From contig CAZTQB010000005.1 of the NCBI GenBank assembly GCA_964615775.1, positions 4,987 through 68,986 of the forward strand: a stretch of DNA of 64,000 nt, given 5' to 3'. Each line of letters opens with the position of its first letter. Position 1 is the first letter of the stretch. The translations under genes were made by a program, and so were the position numbers. The DNA is from JALHOM01 sp964615775 (GTDB lineage: Bacteria; Patescibacteriota; Saccharimonadia; Saccharimonadales; 2-12-FULL-41-12). The notes below the pieces were generated by a model, which saw only the letters and a list, made by a program, of their open reading frames with translations, made no database searches and was not told the origin of the DNA. Positions 8,242 to 15,422 of the stretch are shown one piece after another.

Positions 8242-9578
8242 GTGTTTGGGGATATTTATCAATTGGTCTATGTTCAATAATCATTATTCGCTCCATTCAA
8301 AATCTCTATAATTTATACAGAAGTTTCGAATGGCTTAATAGGCCTTGTAAAGCTAGCTATAGAGGAAAGACTCGATTTTTAGTGTGTATCCCTGCATTAA
8401 ATGAACAAGATACAATAATAGAAACCATAGAAAGGCTCCTTAACCAATCCTACTCCGACGACCTTATATCTATCTATATAGCGACTTCGGCAAAAGAAAA
8501 ATCTTTGCCAAACGAATCTACTACCAAAGAAGTTATAGATAGGTATATCGCATTGCTCGACAATACAACTCGCAACAGGGTTCATGTACTGCATTATCCA
8601 AAACTAGATGGATACACAGCCCATCAAGTCAATTTTGTTGCAGATAGTTTACGGAGTGAGCTAAAGAAAAATGACACATATTTTGTAATCTACAATGCTG
8701 ACTCGCATATAGATAAAAATATGTTCAAAATTGTGGATTCTATAATTACCAACAGAACGAAACTTTACGATAAAAAGCCTACTATACTCCAACAGTCAGC
8801 CGTATACCAGTATGCTGGTAAAAGTATTGTAGCTGAGGGTGCGGGATTACACCAGACTCTATGGACGCTTACTCATGAAATACCAAAACTAAAAAAGCAA
8901 TCTTCAAGGATACAAAATTTAAGAGGACTTAGCCTAATTGAAAGCGTAAAGAATAGTCGAGTCGTACACTGTGTTGGCCATGGTCTGTTTGTGCGTGGCG
9001 ATTACTACATAAGTCACCCTCTGCCCCAAGACATATTAAATGAAGACTTACCTTATGGGTTGCGTGCCTGTGCTTTACGCGAACCTATATACCCCATACC
9101 ATCGCTTGAACTTGCGTCAACGCCCAACAAAATCTTTAATGTGTATCTCCAAAAAGCTACCTGGTTTAATCCGTTCTTTGAATTTGCAAACTATGGCAAG
9201 AAACTGATTCAGCAAAAATCATATACGTCCAAATTTGAGGTATTATGGCTACTGATTCAGGCGTATACTTTGCTATGCGTATGGTTACTGCATAGTATCA
9301 TCCTTGTCGGTGGTTTTGTTGTAAGTATTGTAGCCGGTTGGGTTTATGTCGGAATTTGGATAGTATCTTTTTTTCTGTATTGGGTAGTCCCCGCGTCTTT
9401 TGTTACAAGTAGAAGAATCTCTCTGGTTAATGGCGGCAGTAATTCGTATAAAGCGATACTAGGTGGGGTTCCGTATGTACTTACTCACTCTGTTGGTCCA
9501 CTTATATCGGTATGTCACTGGCTTATAACGGGCATATACGGCACAAAACCCTCAAAGCGAAAGACAAAATCGGCATGA
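8238..9578 (+). CDS. Membrane-bound family 2 glycosyltransferase
   Basis: 446 residues. One N-terminal helix (3-22) and a C-terminal helix pair (~340-395) flank a GT-A domain. FLVCIPALNEQDTI is the usual GT2 opening strand and YNADSHID takes the place of the DxD metal motif. NEDLPYG near 275 could supply the ED acid-base motif. This arrangement is seen in processive or lipid-linked GT2 enzymes. The start is set by GAGGAG at 8225-8230 and ATGA overlap with the leader ORF; the end overlaps the following kinase gene by ATGA. A role in building an envelope polysaccharide or glycolipid is inferred. Confidence 0.8.
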   Translation: MSVWGYLSIGLCSIIIIRSIQNLYNLYRSFEWLNRPCKASYRGKTRFLVCIPALNEQDTIIETIERLLNQSYSDDLISIYIATSAKEKSLPNESTTKEVIDRYIALLDNTTRNRVHVLHYPKLDGYTAHQVNFVADSLRSELKKNDTYFVIYNADSHIDKNMFKIVDSIITNRTKLYDKKPTILQQSAVYQYAGKSIVAEGAGLHQTLWTLTHEIPKLKKQSSRIQNLRGLSLIESVKNSRVVHCVGHGLFVRGDYYISHPLPQDILNEDLPYGLRACALREPIYPIPSLELASTPNKIFNVYLQKATWFNPFFEFANYGKKLIQQKSYTSKFEVLWLLIQAYTLLCVWLLHSIILVGGFVVSIVAGWVYVGIWIVSFFLYWVVPASFVTSRRISLVNGGSNSYKAILGGVPYVLTHSVGPLISVCHWLITGIYGTKPSKRKTKSA

Positions 9579-10195
9579 GAGGACTTATTGGCATTGAAGG
9601 TTCTAGCTATGTAGGTAAGACTACGGTTGCTAATAAGTTATCCGATATGGGTTATGGCGTAATCCCTGAATATGACACCTTTGGACCGTTTCCTGAGTCT
9701 GACGAAAGTGTTGCAGGGTTAAAGCGTGTGGTTGATGAGTTACTTGAACGCGAAAAACAGCGTAAAGGGCTTATCTTAAGGGGTAAGGTTAATTTTGAAG
9801 ACAGAACGCCTATCTCGCTCATTACATTTGAGGAAATGAGTGCATTCGATGCCAATGCAAGCGATAAAAAAAGGATCCATCAAGAAGTACGCGACTATAC
9901 TATATTGAGAATTGTTGCGTTATCAGAAGAACAAAAGATAACTTTACCAGATAGTACTGCTGTGCTAAGAATAACCGACAAACAAAAATTTGAAGATCGT
10001 GTTAAAGGACGGGGTGTGACCGAGGTGGGTAGTCTAGCTATATTTACAACAGAACTTTATATAGCACAGAAATCTCTAGAATATGCTGAACTCTTGTTCT
10101 CCAGAAGTAAGCCATTGTTAATTGATGTTGACGCGATGACTCCGCAAGCTTTAGCGACAGAGCTGATAAAATTTGCTGAACAAATATATAATTAG
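9575..10195 (+). CDS. P-loop (deoxy)nucleoside/small-molecule kinase-like protein
   Basis: 206 residues if started at the ATG overlapping the previous stop (ATGA, 9575). The N-terminus MRGLIGIEGSSYVGKTT holds a clean Walker A (GSSYVGKT) right after the first strand, as in deoxynucleoside and thymidylate kinases. FEDRTPISL is comparable to the DRS/ERS motif of those kinases, and RVKGRG may be the lid. Upstream in-frame ATG at 9512 would overlap the glycosyltransferase by 67 nt and is unlikely. The substrate is unknown; inside a glycan cassette it could phosphorylate a sugar or nucleoside. Confidence 0.72.
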   Translation: MRGLIGIEGSSYVGKTTVANKLSDMGYGVIPEYDTFGPFPESDESVAGLKRVVDELLEREKQRKGLILRGKVNFEDRTPISLITFEEMSAFDANASDKKRIHQEVRDYTILRIVALSEEQKITLPDSTAVLRITDKQKFEDRVKGRGVTEVGSLAIFTTELYIAQKSLEYAELLFSRSKPLLIDVDAMTPQALATELIKFAEQIYN

Positions 10196-10199
10196 AGTC

Positions 10200-11150
10200 A
10201 TGGCAACAAGGCAAGAGTTACTAAATAACCACAACAATGACTACGGGTTTGATGTACAAGATATATTGTTCAAGCCAATTGGTGCAGAAAAACTACCATT
10301 AGTTTCAATTGTGATACCGTATTACGAGACTGGTGAAATCTTTAATCGGTGCTTATATTTTCTAACACAAGCAATAAGTAGATACCCAGGAGATAATGAG
10401 ATTATTGTAATTGATGATGGGTCAGTTCAAAAAACAGCACTGAGCTACACTGGTGACTTTAAAAATATTAAAACCATAGTTTTCAAAAACAACCGAGGTC
10501 GTACTGAAGCTCGGAACGCAGGATTGTTGGCGGCAAAAGGTAAAGTTATATTCTTCTTAGATAGTGACATACTAGTTGATGAAGATCTAGTCATCAATCA
10601 TATAAAGCTACATCTTGAGTCGCTGCGACGTAACTTGAAGGCAATTTGTGTAGGGTTCTTCGAATTTACTGATACAAAATCTAAAAAAATAGTAAAAACT
10701 CGCCTAGCTAAACAAGATATAGATATCAATGACTTTAGAATAGACTGTATGTATGGTGCTACTTGGATTGGCTGTGAAAATGACAAACAATACATTGGTC
10801 AACACCTGCAACTTGTGAATGAAACTCAAAACTTTAGGTCGTGGAAAGGCCAGTATAAAGCATGGGTATTGCCTAATATGGTCTTGGGCGGTGTTTTTTC
10901 AGTCATTAAAGAAGAAATTTATGCGGTTGGGGCATTTGATTTTCGTTTTAAGGGTTATGGTTTTACTGAAACATCTGCAGTTACTGGGATGATTGCAGAA
11001 CGAGGTAACGTTGTCGTGCCTTGTCTTGTTGGAGGTGCTATTCACGTAGAAGATGATAGTGTTAATTTATCTCAGACAGCAAAAGATGAAATATTTAAGA
11101 AAAAGCATAATTTTTATTTCAATACCTTTCTGAAAGAAGAAGTGTCATGA
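10200..11150 (+). CDS. Family 2 glycosyltransferase (soluble)
   Basis: 316 residues from ATG 10200, 4 nt after the kinase stop. The GT-A core has VSIVIPYYETGE at the start, IIVIDDGS for nucleotide-sugar binding, NNRGRTEARNAGL, and FFLDSDI with the metal-binding DSD. The later GGVFSVIKEEIYAVGAFD block resembles the Glyco_transf_7C/GT27-like acceptor region. No membrane helix. It probably adds one sugar in the same product line as the upstream membrane glycosyltransferase. An upstream start at 10173 would overlap the kinase and is less likely. Confidence 0.88.
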   Translation: MATRQELLNNHNNDYGFDVQDILFKPIGAEKLPLVSIVIPYYETGEIFNRCLYFLTQAISRYPGDNEIIVIDDGSVQKTALSYTGDFKNIKTIVFKNNRGRTEARNAGLLAAKGKVIFFLDSDILVDEDLVINHIKLHLESLRRNLKAICVGFFEFTDTKSKKIVKTRLAKQDIDINDFRIDCMYGATWIGCENDKQYIGQHLQLVNETQNFRSWKGQYKAWVLPNMVLGGVFSVIKEEIYAVGAFDFRFKGYGFTETSAVTGMIAERGNVVVPCLVGGAIHVEDDSVNLSQTAKDEIFKKKHNFYFNTFLKEEVS

Positions 11151-11782
11151 AGAAAGTCGTCTTTGTTGATTGGAACAAAACTCTGTCATATAGCTTATTT
11201 TGGGAACATTTGCAGGACCATAGACATCTGAACCATAAACATTTGCCATCTATCGAAAAATGGTTGTTTGTGGATAATCGAGATATTATAAACCCCTGGA
11301 TGAGAGGTGAACTATCTGCCCTGAGTGTAGTTAATAAGATGAGCTATGATACGGGTATTGATAAAGCACTGATAATAAATGAATTGCACCGTAGCTGCAA
11401 AGAAATGCATTACAGTATAAATAATCTTGAGAGTATAATCAAAAAAATACAAAAACGAGGTACTAAGGTGGTTATAGCAACGGACAACATGGATACCTTT
11501 TCTGACTTTACGGTTCCTGCTATGTCACTAGATAAAGTATTTGATGGGATATTAAACTCACACAGTATAGGATATCTAAAAGATGATGAGTTGCCTGTCG
11601 ACAGAATATTGTTTTTTGATGGTTATCTCAAAAGTAATGGTTGGGAATATGCTGATGCTATACTTCTAGACGATTCTCCTGACAGCAGTGGTAAATACAA
11701 GAAACTAGGGTTTGATCGTGTATTAATAGATAGTCAAGAAACTTTGAAGTTGGAGCTTGAGAGATTTTTCGATGCAGACTAA
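11147..11782 (+). CDS. HAD-like protein with altered catalytic motif
   Basis: 211 residues, joined to the upstream glycosyltransferase by ATGA. Motif I reads VDWNKTLS: the nucleophile Asp8 is present but the +2 acid/base Asp is replaced by Asn10. VVIATDN fits motif II and ILLDDSPDS motif IV. In the HAD superfamily loss of the second Asp usually impairs phosphomonoester hydrolysis, so it may have another reaction or a binding role. The ~100-residue cap region between motifs I and II is helical. It sits between a glycosyltransferase and a deacetylase. Confidence 0.7.
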   Translation: MKKVVFVDWNKTLSYSLFWEHLQDHRHLNHKHLPSIEKWLFVDNRDIINPWMRGELSALSVVNKMSYDTGIDKALIINELHRSCKEMHYSINNLESIIKKIQKRGTKVVIATDNMDTFSDFTVPAMSLDKVFDGILNSHSIGYLKDDELPVDRILFFDGYLKSNGWEYADAILLDDSPDSSGKYKKLGFDRVLIDSQETLKLELERFFDAD

Positions 11783-12485
11783 ATCACTAAATATATGTCT
11801 GCATGATGTGGTGAAAGATACTTCAGGTTTAAGGACGGTTTATGATACGGCCTGGCAACAAGTTAAAGATATTGTTGAGTTACTAGAAAAGCTGCGGACA
11901 GAAAAAGTTATCGATTCATACCACATATTTTTTGACGATGGCTATAAATCTTCCCTACGTGTGGTACAAGATATCGATTTTGGCGTTAGCAATAAAAACA
12001 TACACTTAGCCATTATTACAAATGATATTGGTAAGCCCAACAAATTAACAGCAAAAGATATTATGAAGTTATCAAATCAAGGTTTTACTATAGATTCTCA
12101 TGGAGTTTCTCATGCGGCACTGGCTATTTTTGCAAAAGGATCACTCCTACCATCTTTAGTAGGCGGTAACTACAAAAACACCACCTACGGTAAAGGAAAT
12201 GTGTTATCGACGCAAGAAATTCAGTACCAGCTTATTGAGTCAAGTACAAGTCTTGCTGCAATATTGGGGTATGCACCTGCATCTTTTGTCTTGCCATACG
12301 GACTTTACAACAAAGAAGTCATCGACTTGACTACTGGCAGTAGTTATTCGCGTATTTATACATGTGATTCAGCTTTAGATGGTGGACAATTTTTAGCTCC
12401 AAGACTGTTGGTAACCCAAAAAAATATAAATCATTTAGAATCATTAATTAAGACTTTGCCACTTATACCAAAACTTTTGGTATAA
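11772..12485 (+). CDS. Polysaccharide deacetylase (NodB-like)
   Basis: 237 residues from ATG 11772, overlapping the HAD-like gene by 11 nt. NodB motifs are visible: HIFFDDGYKS (motif 1, catalytic/metal Asp pair), DSHGVSH (motif 2, HxxxH metal ligands), and FVLPYGLYNKE (motif 3). These enzymes remove N- or O-acetyl groups from glycans using a divalent metal. There is no signal peptide, so it probably acts on a cytosolic, lipid-linked or nucleotide-linked intermediate. Last gene of the cassette. An alternative start at 11757 reads MRDFS and would lengthen the overlap. Confidence 0.82.
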   Translation: MQTKSLNICLHDVVKDTSGLRTVYDTAWQQVKDIVELLEKLRTEKVIDSYHIFFDDGYKSSLRVVQDIDFGVSNKNIHLAIITNDIGKPNKLTAKDIMKLSNQGFTIDSHGVSHAALAIFAKGSLLPSLVGGNYKNTTYGKGNVLSTQEIQYQLIESSTSLAAILGYAPASFVLPYGLYNKEVIDLTTGSSYSRIYTCDSALDGGQFLAPRLLVTQKNINHLESLIKTLPLIPKLLV

Positions 12486-12524
12486 AGATCGACCTTTATT
12501 TTATTATTGGCTAAAAAACTTAAA

Positions 12525-12544
12525 TTTTCTAGATCGCTAGAAAA
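12525..12544. other. Perfect 8-bp inverted repeat after the cassette
   Basis: TTTTCTAG (12525-12532) and CTAGAAAA (12537-12544) around ATCG, 40 bp past the deacetylase stop. There is no U tract, so it is a weak terminator candidate; it could also be a recombination or protein-binding site. Confidence 0.35.
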
Positions 12545-12606
12545 TAACTCAACTGATAAAAAACCTCGAGTCAAAATAAAAACCTACAAATAGCGGATTC
12601 TCTGTT

Positions 12607-12696
12607 TGGCGGAGAGAGAGGGATTCGAACCCTCGGTGACATTGCTGCCACACACGCGTTCCAGGCGTGCCAATTCAACCACTCTTGCATCTCTCC
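12607..12696 (-). tRNA. tRNA-Ser (GGA anticodon), CCA encoded
   Basis: On the reverse strand acceptor GGAGAGA (12690-12696) pairs with TCTCTCC (12611-12617), followed by G and CCA (12607-12610). The anticodon arm CACGC-CTGGAAC-GCGTG gives GGA, and the long variable arm fits tRNA-Ser. Its 3' end faces the 8.1-12.5 kb cassette. Confidence 0.97.
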
Positions 12697-12833
12697 TTAT
12701 CTATAATTTTATCAAACCTAGGTTCTAAAATAATAGTCTTTTTTAGGAATTGAGAGAGATGTAAAATCTGCAACACTTAATAAGCATATACACTTGCGTA
12801 ACACCTCTCACAGATAATACACTAGATACAACA

Positions 12834-13727
12834 ATGGCAATAATTGAAATAGAAGACGTAAGTAAAATATACGGATTCGGTGATGCTACTACTGTAGCTC
12901 TCGAAGAGGTCAGTTTGAGCGTGGAAAAAGGCGAATTTGTAGCTGTTATGGGTCCGAGCGGCTCAGGTAAAAGTACCCTGATGAACGTAATTGGTCTTCT
13001 TGACCACCCGACTCATGGAACGTACAAATTAGACAATCGGTTTGTTAGTAAGCTTCGCTCTAATACTCGAGCAAAGGTTCGTCGTGATAAGATTGGTTTT
13101 GTTTTTCAGTCATCTAGCTTGCTAGGAGGATTGACTGCTCTTGAGAATGTGGCTTTGCCATTGGCTTATAAAGGGCGTAGTTTTGGCAAAAGAACCAAAA
13201 TGGCTCATGCAATGCTAGAAAGAGTTGGCTTAGCTACTCGAGCCTACTACCTGCCCCATCAACTCAGTGGTGGACAAGCCCAGCGTGTGGCGATTGCTAG
13301 AGCATTGATAAAAGAGCCTGGAATTGTGATTGCCGATGAGCCAACTGGTAATCTAGATACTGCTTCATCGATGTTGGTTATGGAGCTGCTTAAGGAAGTT
13401 CATGAAATGGGTAATACGATTTTAATGGTGACTCACAACCCAGAGCTGACGCGTTATGCAACTCGAGTTATTTACATGATTGACGGCAGCATTGTCAAAG
13501 ACGAATATAATCAACCTGGCGAAGTTGCCAAAAGTGCAATTGAAAGTGTTAAGTATCTACCAATCTCAGATGAAATAGCTGATTTGGAGGCCGTCTCAGC
13601 AATGGTTGAAGGTATACCAAAAGCTGGCGATGATATACCTTACAGACGAGTTAAGAAGCACAATAAGCGTCGTGGTTCTAAAGCTAAGAAAGCTACAACA
13701 AAACGCAGTAGGGTAAAAAATAAATGA
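12834..13727 (+). CDS. ABC transporter ATP-binding protein (MacB/LolD type)
   Basis: 297 residues. Walker A GPSGSGKST (40-48), Q-loop FVFQSSS, signature LSGGQ (144-148) and Walker B IVIADEPTGNLD are all intact. The family drives FtsX-like permeases that move peptides, lipids or antibiotics out or act mechanically on envelope proteins. The last ~50 residues are an extra Lys/Arg-rich tail not needed for the ATPase fold. The gene runs into the permease gene with a 4-nt overlap, so the two form a transporter operon. Confidence 0.93.
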   Translation: MAIIEIEDVSKIYGFGDATTVALEEVSLSVEKGEFVAVMGPSGSGKSTLMNVIGLLDHPTHGTYKLDNRFVSKLRSNTRAKVRRDKIGFVFQSSSLLGGLTALENVALPLAYKGRSFGKRTKMAHAMLERVGLATRAYYLPHQLSGGQAQRVAIARALIKEPGIVIADEPTGNLDTASSMLVMELLKEVHEMGNTILMVTHNPELTRYATRVIYMIDGSIVKDEYNQPGEVAKSAIESVKYLPISDEIADLEAVSAMVEGIPKAGDDIPYRRVKKHNKRRGSKAKKATTKRSRVKNK

Positions 13728-14959
13728 TGCTCTCTGATCATATAAAGATTGGCTTAGCTTCAGTCAGAAAATCTCGTTTTCGGAGCATGGTCACGATAAT
13801 CGGGATTATTATTGGCGTGGTTAGTGTGGTAACTATAGTCACTCTTGGTGAAGGTATTAAAAAGCAGGTTAATAATCAGTCGGCTGAGCTGGTCAATGGG
13901 GCGATTACCGTGCGACCTGGCAAGCTGGTCAACCGCGATTCTAATGGTAAAATAACCAGTCTTAATCTACTAGCTAGCACTGCATCGGCTAGCGTTACGC
14001 CTGGAGATCTAGAAACGATACGAAAAAACCCAGAAATTAGCGGTGCGACTTCATTCTCTGCTATTAGTGCCTTACCGTCTTACAACGGCAAGACTTTTAA
14101 TGATGGCCTAGTTGTAGCTTACTCTGGCGAACTGGGTGACGTGATTGATCATAAAGTAGAGTTTGGTAACTACCCTAACGTCGAAGAGCCAAGCTCTAAT
14201 CGTTACGTAGTAATCGGTGCCGGTGTTGCTCAAAAGTTATTTAACGAAACAGTTCCAATTGGTAAAAGTCTAACTATCAAAAATCAGCAGTATGTGGTTG
14301 GTGGCATATACTCGCCTTTTCGTGATACGCCTTTAGCTTCGGGAATCAATTATAATAATGCGGTCTTTATACCAGAAAATGGAGCTATTCCATTGAAGGA
14401 TATAAAAATGCCCTATTTTCAAATTGTTGCTAAGCTTAAAAATCCTAGCAAAACCGATGAAGTTGCTAAGCAAATTTCAGAGTCTATCAAACAAAACCAC
14501 TCTGGTCTAGAGGATTTTTCGGTACTTAAGCAAGATGAGGCTGGAGTGATTAGCGGAGAGCTGATAGACACTTTGTCTCGAATGATTTTGGGTATGGCCA
14601 CTATTACGCTGATTGTGAGTGGTATTGGGATTATGAACGTTATGTTGGTGTCTGTGACTGAGCGGACTCGAGAAATTGGAATCCGTAAAGCTATTGGGGC
14701 TACTAATCGTCAGATAACAAATCAATTTATGGTTGAAGCACTTATTTTATCAGTCTGGGGGGCAATTTTGGGCGTGGTAGTATCGATCATTCTGCACTTA
14801 GCTATAAGGATCTTTACTGATTTAGAGCCGGTGCTTTCTTGGCAGCCAATAGCGGTTGCTGGTCTAATGTCAATTATTGTTGGTGTGGTTTTTGGTGTAA
14901 TTCCAGCCACAAAAGCAGCACGCAAAGACCCAATAGAATCGCTGCGTTCCAGTAATTAA
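13724..14959 (+). CDS. ABC transporter permease (MacB/FtsX family)
   Basis: 411 residues. Helix 1 (~20-45) is followed by a ~220-residue extracellular MacB periplasmic-core-like domain, then three helices with the FtsX region; TERTREIGIRKAIGATNRQI is the coupling helix motif characteristic of the family. It pairs with the ATPase just upstream. With no outer membrane or TolC partner in sight, it likely works as a two-part exporter or mechanotransducer. The ATGATG start allows two adjacent start codons. Confidence 0.92.
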   Translation: MMLSDHIKIGLASVRKSRFRSMVTIIGIIIGVVSVVTIVTLGEGIKKQVNNQSAELVNGAITVRPGKLVNRDSNGKITSLNLLASTASASVTPGDLETIRKNPEISGATSFSAISALPSYNGKTFNDGLVVAYSGELGDVIDHKVEFGNYPNVEEPSSNRYVVIGAGVAQKLFNETVPIGKSLTIKNQQYVVGGIYSPFRDTPLASGINYNNAVFIPENGAIPLKDIKMPYFQIVAKLKNPSKTDEVAKQISESIKQNHSGLEDFSVLKQDEAGVISGELIDTLSRMILGMATITLIVSGIGIMNVMLVSVTERTREIGIRKAIGATNRQITNQFMVEALILSVWGAILGVVVSIILHLAIRIFTDLEPVLSWQPIAVAGLMSIIVGVVFGVIPATKAARKDPIESLRSSN

Positions 14960-14974
14960 GCCTGGTTTTATCTT

Positions 14975-15418
14975 ATGAAAATCAAAATCATCTCAGTCGG
15001 TAAAAAATCTACCAAAGAAATCGCTAGTTTAGTTGAAAATTACCAGCAAAGACTTAAGCGATCCTGCGAGCTACTTTGGATATTCTTGCCGACATCTAAT
15101 ATTGACGGCGAGTCAGCTGCAATCTTAAAACAAATTGGTGCAAGCGACTATATGGTTTTGCTTGATCAAAATGGCAACAAATTTTCAAGCACCGACTTTG
15201 CGGCCACGATTGAGCAGATACAAAATGATTCCACTAAACAACTGATATTTGTGATTGGTGGTGCATTTGGTATCAACCATAATGTTATCGAGAGAAGTAA
15301 TTTAGTTATTAGTCTTTCTGATATGGTTTTTCCGCATCAATTGGTGAGGCTAATTTTAATCGAGCAAATCTACAGGGCATACACGATACTCTCCGGTTCA
15401 AAGTATCATCACGAATAA
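14975..15418 (+). CDS. rlmH: 23S rRNA (pseudouridine-1915-N3)-methyltransferase RlmH
   Basis: 147 residues, close to the usual ~155. SPOUT features: FVIGGAFGI (SAM-binding knot), SLSDMVFPHQLVRLILIEQI and the C-terminal YRA..SGSKYHHE tail that shapes the active site. It methylates pseudouridine 1915 in helix 69 of 23S rRNA, acting as a homodimer on the assembled ribosome. It lies 15 nt after the ABC permease and converges on the RND gene with a 4-nt gap. Confidence 0.95.
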   Translation: MKIKIISVGKKSTKEIASLVENYQQRLKRSCELLWIFLPTSNIDGESAAILKQIGASDYMVLLDQNGNKFSSTDFAATIEQIQNDSTKQLIFVIGGAFGINHNVIERSNLVISLSDMVFPHQLVRLILIEQIYRAYTILSGSKYHHE

Positions 15419-15422
15419 GTAA

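Noticed and set aside
9512..9574. Longer N-terminus for the P-loop kinase
   Set aside because: It would overlap the glycosyltransferase by 67 nt and place 21 non-family residues before the usual first strand; ATGA at 9575 is the better start.
12525..12544. Inverted repeat after the glycan cassette as a Rho-independent terminator
   Set aside because: No U tract on either side, so it is listed only as an inverted repeat.
12607..12696. Attachment-site duplication at tRNA-Ser proving the 8.1-12.5 kb cassette is an integrated island
   Set aside because: I found no copy of the tRNA 3' end in 7913-8130 and no recombinase, so integration is only suggested by position.
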